DNA of 39,836 nt from Thermoplasmatota archaeon (GTDB taxonomy: Archaea; Thermoplasmatota; E2; DHVEG-1). Below are positions 1 to 8,530 of the stretch, piece by piece. Made by a program: the position numbers and the translations under genes. Below the pieces are notes generated by a model. That model did not search any database. It saw only the letters and a list, made by a program, of their open reading frames with translations, and was not told where the DNA came from. The stretch lies in assembly GCA_016930995.1 (NCBI GenBank), contig JAFGFQ010000022.1, positions 1 through 39,836 of the forward strand. The letters run 5' to 3'. The first letter of the stretch is position 1. Each line of letters begins with the position of its first letter.

Positions 1-1226
1 GTCTTGCGTATGGGACGACGTATCGATGGTGGGTGAATGCGACCGATGGTTCTACGTGGACCCGTCGCTGGTACACCTTCACCACGGAATTCGATCAGAC
101 ACCAATACCCCCAAGTGGAGGAGGAGTACCTCCAAGTGGCGGGGATCCCCCTCAATCAAATGTAACTCCACCTCCATCCAATCCTGAAAACACTCCTCCA
201 AATCCTCCAATGAAACCAACGGGTCCAACACTTATACAGACGGGTGGTAACTATTATTTCATAAGTACTGCATATGATTCTGATGATAATGATACGCTTC
301 GCCTCCTATTCAATTGGGGAGACGGAACGTATAGCAATTGGACCGGTTTTTTACCCTCCAACGTTACCGCATCATTATCCCATACATGGATAAACGCTTC
401 GTCCTATAACATCACAGTGATCGCTCAGGATAAAAAAGGTGCAAATAGCAGTTGGTCTGAACCTCTCAATGTCATCGTCTCCCAAGTAACTCCGGATGAA
501 GAACCTATCGTCGTGGAGATATCCACGTCATCAGAGACTATTTTACCCCATGAAATCATCCAATTCGATGCATCAAAATGTTCCATTCCTGGTAGTGCTA
601 TTGTGTCATATAACTGGGAGTTTGGCGATGGAAACACAAGTATTGGTAAAACCGCGGCTCATACCTATACCGCCCCTGGTCAGTATACTGTGACTCTTGA
701 AATCATGGACCTTCTCGGGGATATCTACAACAAAAAAATCAACATCGCAGTCACGCCTCTTCCAGCCCAAACAACTCTTCAACAGCAGGAAAATCCATTA
801 TCTCTCCTCTTAAGCATTCTCCTTATCGGAGCAATCTTCATACTTATCTTTTTACTTTTCTCATTTACTGGTAAAAAGATACCGTTCCGCTCCATCGAAA
901 AATCCCTGATTTATTCGATGAATTGGATGAAACGCTTTATTCAAAGGATTGTAAACCATACTAAAGCATTTGTAAAACAATGCAGAGCATTTGGAAAGAC
1001 CCGAATAAAAAACCTTGATATCTCTATCAAACACTTTCGACATTCCTCTTATAAAAAACCAGTTCGGACACCACGACAGGGCAAGGTTGCAGATATCGGA
1101 TCAATAGATGCAATAAGTAACCTCATGGTACAGACATCTTCAGTTGAATCCATAGAAATACATGAGGATGAAGATGTTGACATTGTTCACATCCATAATT
1201 GGATTGATAATATCAAATTTGAATAA
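1..1226 (+). CDS. PKD-domain surface protein, 5'-truncated by the window edge
   Basis: The reading frame is open back to base 3, so the gene starts outside the window; the GTG at 33 is internal. The visible protein begins with the end of a fibronectin/Ig-like repeat (YRWWVNATDG...W...FTT), then a Pro/Gly/Ser-rich linker and two PKD-type Ig domains with the typical FNWGDGT and YNWEFGDGN strands. A single membrane helix (residues about 256-277 counted from base 33) is followed by a basic cytoplasmic tail of roughly 120 residues ending in an acidic segment. I infer a membrane-anchored cell-surface protein with its adhesive or binding domains outside. The large charged tail is unusual for a simple anchor and could contact cytoplasmic partners. 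Substrate unknown. Confidence 0.85.
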   Translation, partial: LAYGTTYRWWVNATDGSTWTRRWYTFTTEFDQTPIPPSGGGVPPSGGDPPQSNVTPPPSNPENTPPNPPMKPTGPTLIQTGGNYYFISTAYDSDDNDTLRLLFNWGDGTYSNWTGFLPSNVTASLSHTWINASSYNITVIAQDKKGANSSWSEPLNVIVSQVTPDEEPIVVEISTSSETILPHEIIQFDASKCSIPGSAIVSYNWEFGDGNTSIGKTAAHTYTAPGQYTVTLEIMDLLGDIYNKKINIAVTPLPAQTTLQQQENPLSLLLSILLIGAIFILIFLLFSFTGKKIPFRSIEKSLIYSMNWMKRFIQRIVNHTKAFVKQCRAFGKTRIKNLDISIKHFRHSSYKKPVRTPRQGKVADIGSIDAISNLMVQTSSVESIEIHEDEDVDIVHIHNWIDNIKFE

Positions 1227-1314
1227 GATCTCTATCTTTTATACATTAAGTATTGCTTTATGAGAACAATACTGGAAGAATGGAAATATTAAGTAATGGA
1301 GGTTCACAAACCGA

Positions 1315-1325
1315 TATATATAAAT
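1315..1325 (+). promoter_or_regulatory. TATA box for the 94-aa gene
   Basis: TATATATAAAT in the 180-nt gap between two genes, about 85 nt before the ATG at 1407. This predicts a transcript start near 1350 and a leader of about 55 nt. The rest of the gap shows nothing else recognisable. Confidence 0.5.
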
Positions 1326-1406
1326 TATTGGTTGCTTTTCCCTTCTAGCATCATCACATATTTGAGATAATCAAAATAAAGAAATTCTTATACCAATGGT
1401 GGAAAT

Positions 1407-1691
1407 ATGAATAAAAAAGAAGGAATACATCGTATGAAACCATCAACCTATGCGAGCCTTGTGACGCTTGTGTTTCTGTCGCATCAAGACGAGCTGTGCA
1501 AGAGCATCGAGAGTGCTATCCGGGTCACTGATGCTTTGTGTAAGGACTTTGGGATTGCTAATAATCTTAGTCATATGACAAAGTACCGGGTGATAGCAGA
1601 TTTGATAGAATCAAAGATACTGGTTTCGATTAATACGGCAAAGAAACGAAAATTACGTCTCTCAAAGAAAGTTGTTGATATGGTTCCCTAG
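1407..1691 (+). CDS. Small basic protein, possible winged-helix DNA-binding fold
   Basis: A 94-residue soluble protein preceded by GGTGG five bases before the ATG; a second ATG at 1434 is an alternative start. No firm family match. The central part reads like helix-helix-turn-helix (LCKDFGIANNLSHMT then YRVIADLIESKIL), followed by a basic beta-wing-like stretch (AKKRKLRLSKKV). This resembles the C-terminal winged helix of archaeal Cdc6/Orc1 or small transcription regulators, but the resemblance is by eye only. It has its own TATA box and stands alone, convergent with the beta-helix gene 16 nt away. Gene reality is fairly likely from the promoter, ribosome site and codon pattern; function is a guess. 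Confidence 0.6.
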   Translation: MNKKEGIHRMKPSTYASLVTLVFLSHQDELCKSIESAIRVTDALCKDFGIANNLSHMTKYRVIADLIESKILVSINTAKKRKLRLSKKVVDMVP

Positions 1692-1707
1692 AGGTTCACC
1701 TGGTTTT

Positions 1708-2796
1708 TTACATCCGATGCTGGTGGAGTTTTTCTATGAATAACTTTGAGATTTTGTAATGGAAAAGCAAGTTTTGAATAAAGCTCAGATAGTATGCGAG
1801 TTGGTTAAAGTGCTTTTGTATGATAGTTGGTTGGTCTGTTTTCATTTCATAGGAAGATTGCTGGGAGATGATTGCTGATTCGGTGATATCGGTGCATTGG
1901 TGGATCTGCAGATGAGAGCCTTTCATGAGGTGAATGGCTGCTCCTTTGCTTCGGGATAGCGTGTTGTTTCTTGCTTGGACGAATGTTATGGAATCCTCTG
2001 AAAAAGAACAATCGGTGATGAGGTTTTCTGATGATCTGGTCATGTAAAGGCCGAAGCCTTGGTTGTCAGTAAAGGTGCAATTGGAGATGATGTTGTGGTT
2101 GTTGTTTGATTCTATCGCGTCGATCCCTGCATGGGTATTGGCGGTAAAGGAGCAGAAGGTGATGTGGTTTGTCGTAGCGTATTGTAGTTCGACGCCGTCA
2201 CAGTTTTTTGAGAAGAGGCAGTGGGTGATGGTGTTGTCATGACTGGGGTTGGTTGTGGTGCCGAGCAGGACGATTCCTTCGTCGTTGCAGTTGGTGAACG
2301 TGCAGTTGGCAATGGTGTTGTAGGAGCTCCATATCGCGATTCCTATGGGGGTGTCATGGAACGTGCAGTCCTGGATGGTGGTGTTGGGTGTATTTATCTG
2401 TATCGCGGTCGTATAGATGCCAGGTGCTTGGTTGGTGATGTCGATGTTGCTGATTTTGACCTGAGGAACACTGATTGATATAGCATATCCGTTCATTGAT
2501 GACGTCGGACTCAGAAATGTCTGTGTGGTTCCTTGTCCTTGGAGATGGATTGGTTTGGTGATTCGGAGGCATTCGTTGTAGGTGGTGGGGGCAAGGATGA
2601 TTGTGTCGCCAGGGGCTGCTCTGTTGATTTGTTCTTGGAGTGAGAGGGAAATCTGATCAGATGCTGGTGTTATGGGTTGTTCTGAGGGGAGATGTTCTGG
2701 TGATAGACCAAGGACTGTGTTGGGGAGGAGGAGAATGCTTAGGAGGAGGGCTGCTGTGAAAGGGGTGATATGGTGTGTTGTGTATGTTCTGTTCAT
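1708..2796 (-). CDS. Secreted right-handed parallel beta-helix (NosD/pectate-lyase-like) protein
   Basis: A 362-residue protein with an N-terminal signal peptide (hydrophobic TAALLLSILLLPNTVLG) and then a leader typical of this family (LQEQINRAAPGDTIILAPTTY, NECLRITKPIHLQGQG). Some eight degenerate rungs follow, of the type NTI.NCTF.....GI......N, rich in Asn, Cys and Thr as in PbH1/NosD repeats. The C-terminal 60 residues leave the repeat pattern and contain an aromatic, weakly hydrophobic stretch. The fold suggests binding or processing of extracellular polysaccharide or a surface-layer role; no catalytic residues can be assigned. The gene is transcribed divergently from the thiolase operon and has its own TATA box at 2862-2869. 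Confidence 0.85.
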   Translation of the reverse strand: MNRTYTTHHITPFTAALLLSILLLPNTVLGLSPEHLPSEQPITPASDQISLSLQEQINRAAPGDTIILAPTTYNECLRITKPIHLQGQGTTQTFLSPTSSMNGYAISISVPQVKISNIDITNQAPGIYTTAIQINTPNTTIQDCTFHDTPIGIAIWSSYNTIANCTFTNCNDEGIVLLGTTTNPSHDNTITHCLFSKNCDGVELQYATTNHITFCSFTANTHAGIDAIESNNNHNIISNCTFTDNQGFGLYMTRSSENLITDCSFSEDSITFVQARNNTLSRSKGAAIHLMKGSHLQIHQCTDITESAIISQQSSYEMKTDQPTIIQKHFNQLAYYLSFIQNLLFHYKISKLFIEKLHQHRM

Positions 2797-2975
2797 TTCC
2801 TTTCTCTCCTGTTACTCTTTATCATGTTATTTAATGACCTGCTAAACTCTGTCAATAATCGTTTATAAAGCTTCTCGGGAAAAATAGCAAAACGACTCTC
2901 TGTCACTCTCCGAGAAAACGTGATTTATTAAAATTTAGAAAGTTTTTTAAATGACAATTGTATACATGATACAGT

Positions 2976-3104
2976 ATATCAGAATAAAATGACCAATATG
3001 AGAGATGTTTAAGAGACGAACTGCACAAGGAGAGGAGGAAGGGACGTTTTACGTTCTTCATATTATCCCCCTAATTTTTTTCCCTTCCCCCTATTTTTTT
3101 TTTT
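2976..3104 (+). ncRNA. Candidate short non-coding transcript
   Basis: Inferred only from signals: the orphan promoter at 2943-2952 predicts a start near 2976. A hairpin around 3041-3058 (GGGACGT-TTT-ACGTTCT, with wobble pairs) is followed by T7 and T12 tracts ending at 3104. The interval has no ORF longer than a few codons but holds a purine-rich GGAGAGGAGGAAGGG stretch. No known RNA family recognised. Confidence 0.25.
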
Positions 3105-3194
3105 AATACGAAGAAAGCAAAGAACCAATCAAAAAAAATATTTTGGAAAATGTTTTAAATAAACACTGGATTGCTTCCTCCATCCAAATCACAT

Positions 3195-3203
3195 GGTGGA
3201 GGT
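3195..3203 (+). promoter_or_regulatory. Ribosome-binding site that fixes the thiolase start
   Basis: GGTGGAGGT lies ten bases before ATG 3214. It overlaps the upstream in-frame ATG at 3193, which would add seven residues but has no ribosome site of its own. The 3214 start also gives the usual N-terminus (MNEPVIVTAVRT) of acetyl-CoA acetyltransferases. Confidence 0.75.
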
Positions 3204-3213
3204 ATCAAGTGTT

Positions 3214-4392
3214 ATGAATGAACCCGTTATTGTAACCGCTGTCAGAACAGCACAAGGAAAATTTGATGGAGCACTCAAAAGCTTCTCCGCACCACAACTC
3301 GGGGCAATCGTCCTAACAGAAACGGTCAAAAAAGCCGGCGTTCAACCAAAAGAGATCAACGAAGTCATCATGGGCAACGTCGTCTCCGCTGGTCTTGGCC
3401 AGAACGTCGCCAGACAAGCAGCGATCGCCGCAGGGATCCCCTACGAGGTCGGCTGTCTTCATATCGATAAGGTCTGCGGCTCATCACTTAAGGCAGTGAT
3501 CCTTGCTTCCCAGGCGATACGACTGGGGGATGCCGACTGCATCATCGCCGGAGGCATGGAAAGCATGACGAACTGCCCGTATCTTCTTGACAAGGCACGC
3601 TTCGGATACCGCATCTTCGATGGCAAACTTATCGATGCCATGGTCCATGACGGTCTCTGGGACGTCTACAACAACTTCCATATGGGGATGACCGGGGAGA
3701 TCATCGCAGAGAAATACAAGATAACCAGAAGCGACTGCGATGACATCGCGGCTCAGAGCCATCGGAAAGCAGCCCATGCGACCGAGACAGGGATGTTTGC
3801 TGACGAGATCATCCCAATCCAGATAAAACAAAAGAAAGGAGACCCATTGATTTTCACAGCCGATGAAGGCATCCGAAAAGACACGACCAAAGAAACCCTT
3901 GGCGCGTTAAAACCGTTCTTTAAGGAAGGCGGGGTGATCACCGCAGGGAATGCTTCCCAGATCACTGATGGTGCCTCAGCAGTCATGCTGATGAGCAAGC
4001 AGAAAGCACAGAAACACAATTGCGAGATCCTTGGGACTATCAAAGGCTATAATGTTTCAGGTGTGAAACCAGAGTATGTCATGGAGGCGCCCATCCCTGG
4101 CGTAAAAGCGTTGTTAAAGAAAATGAACTTGACGATCGACGATATTGACCTTGTGGAGCATAACGAGGCGTTCTCCTCTGCATCTGCCGCATTGATCAAA
4201 GAACTAGGTATTCCCCTGGAAAAATTCAATGTCCATGGGGGTGCAATCGCCCTGGGTCATCCTATCGGCTGCAGCGGATCACGCATCCTTGTAACGTTAC
4301 TGCATGCGCTCAAACAGTATAAGAAACACCGAGGTCTTGCGACTATCTGCCTTGGTGGTGGTCATGCGGTGTCCATGATCGTGGAACGATAG
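3214..4392 (+). CDS. Acetyl-CoA C-acetyltransferase (thiolase)
   Basis: Catalyses reversible condensation or cleavage between two acetyl-CoA and acetoacetyl-CoA. The 392-residue length is normal for the biosynthetic/degradative thiolase family. The nucleophilic Cys is in DKVCGSS (C88), the NEAFS motif is present, the catalytic His is in GGAIALGHPIGCSGSR, and the second Cys is in CLGGGHA near the C-terminus, so all four active-site blocks are intact. This is the classical bacterial-like PhaA/ThlA form rather than the archaeal mevalonate-type thiolase that travels with HMG-CoA synthase. It is the first gene of an operon with hydroxybutyryl-CoA dehydrogenase (12-nt gap) and crotonase, which points to short-chain beta-oxidation (cleavage) or its reversal. 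Confidence 0.95.
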   Translation: MNEPVIVTAVRTAQGKFDGALKSFSAPQLGAIVLTETVKKAGVQPKEINEVIMGNVVSAGLGQNVARQAAIAAGIPYEVGCLHIDKVCGSSLKAVILASQAIRLGDADCIIAGGMESMTNCPYLLDKARFGYRIFDGKLIDAMVHDGLWDVYNNFHMGMTGEIIAEKYKITRSDCDDIAAQSHRKAAHATETGMFADEIIPIQIKQKKGDPLIFTADEGIRKDTTKETLGALKPFFKEGGVITAGNASQITDGASAVMLMSKQKAQKHNCEILGTIKGYNVSGVKPEYVMEAPIPGVKALLKKMNLTIDDIDLVEHNEAFSSASAALIKELGIPLEKFNVHGGAIALGHPIGCSGSRILVTLLHALKQYKKHRGLATICLGGGHAVSMIVER

Positions 4393-4404
4393 AGGGAGAA
4401 ACCT

Positions 4405-5262
4405 ATGACGATAAAAAAAATAGGGATCATTGGTGCAGGCACCATGGGCCATGGGATTGCTCTGGTGTCTGCAAAAGCAGGCTATGAAATCGTCCTTCAT
4501 GATATTAAGGAAGAGTTCGTCAAAAAAGGACTCAGTGGTATTGAGAAATTCCTGGGCAAAAGCGTTGAGAAAGGAAAGATGACCCCTGAGGAGAAACACC
4601 GGATCCTTAGCAGCATCCATGGGACGACCCGTCTGGAGGACATGAAAGATGCGGACCTGGTCATCGAGGCGATCCTTGAGCAAGCCTCCCTGAAAAAAGA
4701 GGTTTTTAAGAAACTGGATGGGATCTGCAAGAAAGAAACACTGTTTGCTTCGAATACTTCTACGATTCCGATTACTGATCTTGCCTCATCGACACAACGA
4801 CCTGAACGGTTCATTGGGATGCATTTCATGAACCCGGTCCCGCTCATGAAGCTTGTCGAGGTCATCAGGGGACTACGCACCTCTGATGAGACGACGAATC
4901 AGATTAAACAGCTTGCGGAGAAAATGGAAAAAACCCCTATCGAGGTCAATGATGGACCCGGGTTTATCTCCAACCGGGTGCTTTTTGCAATGATCAACGA
5001 GGCGATGTTCTGCCTGCAGGATAATACTGGGACGGTCCAGTCCATTGACAATGTCATGAAACTAGGGATGAACCATCCGATGGGTCCTTTGGAGCTTGCA
5101 GACCTCATCGGTCTTGACGTCAGCCTCAACATCCTAACAGTCCTCTACGAAGGCTTTAATGATTCGAAATACCGCCCCTGCCCGCTGCTGAAAAAAATGG
5201 TGCAGGCTGGGTATCTTGGCAGGAAAACCGGGAAAGGATTCTACGACTATCCCCCACGGTGA
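4405..5262 (+). CDS. 3-hydroxybutyryl-CoA dehydrogenase
   Basis: A 285-residue NAD(P)-dependent enzyme interconverting 3-hydroxybutyryl-CoA and acetoacetyl-CoA. The N-terminal Rossmann domain begins with [10 protein letters not shown]; the acidic residue ending the second strand (LHDI) favours NAD. The catalytic His is in GMHFMNPVP and the conserved Asn in [14 protein letters not shown]. The C-terminal helical domain has the family signature [16 protein letters not shown]. Length matches clostridial Hbd and PaaH. AGGGAG precedes the ATG. It lies between thiolase and crotonase, giving the contiguous beta-oxidation order in reverse. Confidence 0.95.
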   Translation: MTIKKIGIIGAGTMGHGIALVSAKAGYEIVLHDIKEEFVKKGLSGIEKFLGKSVEKGKMTPEEKHRILSSIHGTTRLEDMKDADLVIEAILEQASLKKEVFKKLDGICKKETLFASNTSTIPITDLASSTQRPERFIGMHFMNPVPLMKLVEVIRGLRTSDETTNQIKQLAEKMEKTPIEVNDGPGFISNRVLFAMINEAMFCLQDNTGTVQSIDNVMKLGMNHPMGPLELADLIGLDVSLNILTVLYEGFNDSKYRPCPLLKKMVQAGYLGRKTGKGFYDYPPR

Positions 5263-5267
5263 GACAA

Positions 5268-6047
5268 ATGACGTATAAGAACATCGTTGTGGAGAAAAGC
5301 AACGGGATTGCGACGATTACCATGAACCGTCCTGAGGTGCTCAACGCATTGGATAAAGATACCTTAGAAGACCTCACAGGAGCGACGCAAGACCTGGAAC
5401 AGGATCATTCTATCAAGGTTGTGATTCTCACCGGCAAGGACAAAGCATTCATCGCAGGTGCAGACATCAAGCAAATGCAGGGGATGAACCCCCTGGAGGC
5501 AAAGGCTTTTGCCCGCCTTGGGCATCACCTTCTTTCTTTTATTGAGCAATCCCGTCTCCCGTACATCGCTGCGGTCAACGGCTACGCACTCGGGGGCGGC
5601 TGTGAGGTGATGATGGCCTGTGACCTTATCATCGCAAGTAGCAATGCAAAGGTAGGTCAGCCGGAGATCAACCTGGGGATCCACCCGGGTTTCGGAGGCA
5701 CCCAGCGTTTGCCTCGACTTGTTGGCACTAATAAAGCTAAGGAGCTTCTTCTCACTGGTGATACCATCGATGCAACTGAAGCAGCACGTATTGGGCTGGT
5801 CAACGCAATTGTTGAGCCTGACGCGCTTATGGCGGAAACCAGGAAACTTGCGGAAAAAATCGCTGCCAAATCATCTGTGCAAACCGCGTGTATCAAAGAA
5901 CTGGTCAACACAGGAACGCAGGTCGATTTACCATCCGCATGCACCCTGGAAATCACTATGTTTTCCGCAAGTTTCTCTACAGAAGACCAAAAGGAAGGCA
6001 TGGCGGCGTTCCTTGAGAAACGAAAACCACAGTTTAAAGGAAAATAA
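5268..6047 (+). CDS. Enoyl-CoA hydratase (crotonase type)
   Basis: Hydrates crotonyl-CoA or similar enoyl-CoA to the 3-hydroxyacyl-CoA. The 259 residues span a full crotonase fold. The oxyanion-hole region AFIAGADIKQM and both catalytic glutamates are present (GGGCEVMM and VGQPEINLG, followed by HPGFGGTQRL). Start choice: GTG at 5259 overlaps the previous stop, but GGTGAG at 5258-5263 is a ribosome site correctly placed for ATG 5268, giving the usual MTYKNIVVEKSNG start. It is the last gene of the thiolase operon. With both Glu intact it should be a hydratase rather than an isomerase-only member; chain-length preference cannot be read. Confidence 0.93.
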   Translation: MTYKNIVVEKSNGIATITMNRPEVLNALDKDTLEDLTGATQDLEQDHSIKVVILTGKDKAFIAGADIKQMQGMNPLEAKAFARLGHHLLSFIEQSRLPYIAAVNGYALGGGCEVMMACDLIIASSNAKVGQPEINLGIHPGFGGTQRLPRLVGTNKAKELLLTGDTIDATEAARIGLVNAIVEPDALMAETRKLAEKIAAKSSVQTACIKELVNTGTQVDLPSACTLEITMFSASFSTEDQKEGMAAFLEKRKPQFKGK

Positions 6048-6087
6048 GGACTCTTCACTGCTTCCTGTTTATAATTATAAAAGATAT

Positions 6088-6097
6088 CTTTATAAAA
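6088..6097 (+). promoter_or_regulatory. TATA box for the secreted-protein gene
   Basis: CTTTATAAAA, 36 nt before ATG 6133, predicts a start just upstream of the GGTGA ribosome site at 6123. The gene after crotonase is therefore a separate transcription unit. Confidence 0.6.
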
Positions 6098-6132
6098 CAG
6101 CGGTGCATTAGAATACGTAACTGGTGAATAAG

Positions 6133-7140
6133 ATGAAAACAAAAGTGTTAGGGCTTCTGATTGGAATCATGCTTCTGACTACCTTTTTTGCGGTAGCACA
6201 ACCCATCCAAAAAAAAGACATGAGACACTCCTCGAACAGTATGGCATCATCCATGATCGACGTGCCTGTGTGGGAAATAGATGATACCTGGACGTATAAG
6301 ATTGAGGATATCACCATGGATTTCTCAAATGCGAATCAATCGATCCGTATGGATCTCTCCATTGCAGAACTTCCCCTGATCGTCACAGCGGTCACCGATG
6401 AGTACTACACACTCTCTTTTACAACTACGATGAATGGCCAGGGTCATTTCTCTGCAAATCTCGGCGACGGGCCCATCAATGTGTCCATTTCGTTTACCAA
6501 CGCAGCGATTACCGGGTCCCTGCAGTTTGATAAAGCCACCCTTGGTATCGAGGATGCATCTGTTTCATTTGTCAAACAAAAAATCACGTTTAATGTCATT
6601 GAGCAACCCTACCTGCCGTTACCTGATTGGCTGCATGTCATCTCAGCGAAAGTCACCTCCAATGTCGATATCCTTAGTGATTCCTCTGTTACTCTCTTTA
6701 AGTTCCCACTCATGACCGGTTCTGCCTGGAATCTCTCCGCGACGAACCTCTCAACGACTGGAACCATCCAGTCCCTGTTCCTCAACCTGTTGAATTTCCT
6801 CAACAACATCGCAAAACTCTTCGACAAGGAATTCCTCCCAGCAGACTTTGCAGCACTCCTGCCGGTCATCGACATCAAGGATGCAATGATGACCTACCGG
6901 GGCACCAACGTCTTCCAGGTCCCGGTCGTCCCGTATGCGTTTATGTGCTTTAACAAGGAGAACATCTCGGTGATCGCAGGACTCTTTGAAGCGTTTAACA
7001 TCACTCTCTTCGGAGGGTTAGGTCAATGTTTCTTTGCCCAGGATGCGGGAAGCATCATCCTGCTGAAAGGCAACTTTGAGCAGCTCATCCCCTTTGTCAA
7101 AAACATTGACATGGAGCTTACCGACACGACCTATAGTTAA
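6133..7140 (+). CDS. Secreted protein of unknown function
   Basis: A 335-residue protein with a clear signal peptide (KTKVLGLLIGIMLLTTFFAVAQ) and no further strong membrane helix. The mature part is mainly predicted beta-strand with many Asn-X-Ser/Thr sites and begins after a spacer with a W-x6-W-Y element (VPWEIDDTWTYKIEDI). I do not recognise a family; such W..GDxWtY openings are common in lipid-binding-like secreted proteins of Thermoplasmata, so a ligand-binding barrel is possible. The GTG at 6124 lies inside the GGTGA ribosome site, so ATG 6133 is preferred. Its place between two acyl-CoA operons may be chance, since it has its own promoter and a T12 terminator. Confidence 0.7.
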   Translation: MKTKVLGLLIGIMLLTTFFAVAQPIQKKDMRHSSNSMASSMIDVPVWEIDDTWTYKIEDITMDFSNANQSIRMDLSIAELPLIVTAVTDEYYTLSFTTTMNGQGHFSANLGDGPINVSISFTNAAITGSLQFDKATLGIEDASVSFVKQKITFNVIEQPYLPLPDWLHVISAKVTSNVDILSDSSVTLFKFPLMTGSAWNLSATNLSTTGTIQSLFLNLLNFLNNIAKLFDKEFLPADFAALLPVIDIKDAMMTYRGTNVFQVPVVPYAFMCFNKENISVIAGLFEAFNITLFGGLGQCFFAQDAGSIILLKGNFEQLIPFVKNIDMELTDTTYS

Positions 7141-7174
7141 CCTTCAAATCGGTACAACAAAAACAATCTCATCC

Positions 7175-7186
7175 TTTTTTTTTTTT
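7175..7186 (+). terminator. T12 tract terminator
   Basis: Twelve consecutive T between the convergent secreted-protein gene and the MeaB gene; an archaeal-type U-tract terminator for the rightward transcript. No strong hairpin precedes it. Confidence 0.6.
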
Positions 7187-7187
7187 A

Positions 7188-8126
7188 TTATTTCAGGATC
7201 TTACCAAGGATCTGCTCCGCGGCACTGTACGGGTCAAGCTCTCGTTTTGAGATCTGATCGATACAAAAGTCCACGGTCGTCTTGAGTTTCTTCTCATCAA
7301 AGATAAACTCCATGAGCCGTTTCCTGATGATTCCCACAAGCTCCGCTTCGTAGCGCTGACGCCTCCGCACCAAAAACAAGTCATGTTCCTTCAAATAGCC
7401 TTGATGCTCAGAGATCCGAGACATCAGCTGATCGATTCCTTTTTTCTCCGCTGCAGACGTCGCAACAATCGGCGTCCGACGATCCGAAGAACCAACCAAG
7501 TCAAGCATGGACTCTAGTTCCATGATCGTCTGCTCCACACCAGGCTTATCAGCTTTGTTCACCACAAAGATATCAGCAATCTCCATTAGACCTGCCTTGA
7601 TGGTCTGCACCGAGTCACCCAGCCCAGGGACGAGGACTACAAGGGTCGTGTCCGCGACCTTGACAATATCGACCTCATCCTGACCGACCCCGACAGTCTC
7701 AATGAGGATGACGTCCATCCCCGCGGCATCAAGGATCTCCACGACATCATACAACGACCCGGTCAAGCCTCCCATCATCCCCCGGGTGCCCATACTACGG
7801 ATGAACACACCCTTATCAGTGGACAGCTCCGTCATCCGGATCCGGTCCCCCAGCAGCGCGCCACCGCTAAATGGACTGGTCGGGTCAATCGCGATGATCC
7901 CAACCTTTTTTGCTTGCTTCCGATACACCAAGGCTAGCTGCAGAATGAGCGAGCTTTTCCCACTGCCCATCACCCCCGTGATCCCGATGACGATCGCCCT
8001 GCCGGTATACGCATGAATCTTCTTCATCGTCTCATACGCATCAGCATCATCGTTTTCAACAAGCGTAATTAACCGTGCTATCGAACGGGGATCACCGTGG
8101 AGTACCTTTGCTGCTAAATCAGTCAT
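7188..8126 (-). CDS. meaB: MeaB/ArgK-type G-protein chaperone of the B12 mutase
   Basis: A 312-residue P-loop GTPase that gates cofactor loading and protects adenosylcobalamin-dependent acyl-CoA mutases. The Walker A motif is GVMGSGKSS (residues 51-59), Walker B is in [16 protein letters not shown], and the guanine-specificity motif is NKAD in [11 protein letters not shown]- and C-terminal helical extensions match the family length. Its ATG overlaps the stop of the B12-binding subunit gene (ATGA), so it is translationally coupled and is the last gene of the leftward mutase operon. The same chaperone family serves methylmalonyl- and isobutyryl-CoA mutases, so it does not decide the substrate. 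Confidence 0.93.
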   Translation of the reverse strand: MTDLAAKVLHGDPRSIARLITLVENDDADAYETMKKIHAYTGRAIVIGITGVMGSGKSSLILQLALVYRKQAKKVGIIAIDPTSPFSGGALLGDRIRMTELSTDKGVFIRSMGTRGMMGGLTGSLYDVVEILDAAGMDVILIETVGVGQDEVDIVKVADTTLVVLVPGLGDSVQTIKAGLMEIADIFVVNKADKPGVEQTIMELESMLDLVGSSDRRTPIVATSAAEKKGIDQLMSRISEHQGYLKEHDLFLVRRRQRYEAELVGIIRKRLMEFIFDEKKLKTTVDFCIDQISKRELDPYSAAEQILGKILK

Positions 8127-8518
8127 CGTTTCACATTCTTTTTGATATACGCAACGATTGCCTCCACCGGTGTGCCTGGGCCGAACACCTCAGCGACCCC
8201 TGCCTGCTTCAGCCGGGGGACATCCTCAGCTGGGATGATGCCACCACCGACGATGAGCACATCCTCCATCTGCTTTTCCTTCAACAGCAAAGCCACATCG
8301 ACAAATAAGGTCATATGTGCACCAGATAAAAGACTAAGTCCGACGACATCCACATCCTCCTGAAGCGCGGTGCTGACGATCTGCTCTGCGGTCTGATGAA
8401 GACCCGTGTAGACGACCTCCATGCCTGCATCCCGGAGGGCTCGTGCGACAATCTTCGCACCACGGTCATGACCATCAAGCCCTGGTTTTGCTACTAACAC
8501 CCTAATTTTCTTCCTCAT
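8123..8518 (-). CDS. B12-binding small subunit of acyl-CoA mutase (IcmB/McmA2-like)
   Basis: A 131-residue Rossmann-like cobalamin-binding protein. The base-off/His-on motif DxHxxG is present as D15-G-H17-D-R-G20, with the later SLLSGAHM and [10 protein letters not shown] segments that contact the nucleotide tail. A free-standing small subunit is the archaeal mutase arrangement and also that of Streptomyces IcmB (about 136 residues). It follows the catalytic subunit by 12 nt with GGGA as ribosome site, and overlaps the MeaB gene by four bases. The active-site pair in its partner argues that the complex is an isobutyryl-CoA mutase. Confidence 0.93.
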   Translation of the reverse strand: MRKKIRVLVAKPGLDGHDRGAKIVARALRDAGMEVVYTGLHQTAEQIVSTALQEDVDVVGLSLLSGAHMTLFVDVALLLKEKQMEDVLIVGGGIIPAEDVPRLKQAGVAEVFGPGTPVEAIVAYIKKNVKR

Positions 8519-8530
8519 GATTTTCCCTTC

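Larger units (their letters stand above)
2797..3213. promoter_or_regulatory. Divergent intergenic region with three promoters
   Basis: About 400 nt without a protein gene. On the minus strand TTTATAAA (2862-2869) sits about 70 nt before the beta-helix ATG. On the plus strand there are two TATA boxes of this organism's favoured form: 2943-2952 (TTTTTTAAAT), with no gene within 200 nt, and 3153-3163 (TTTTAAATAAA), which serves the thiolase operon with a predicted start near 3186. Between them lie a small inverted repeat (ACGT-TTT-ACGT, about 3044-3054) and two long T tracts (from about 3074 and 3093) that could end a short transcript. Confidence 0.6.
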
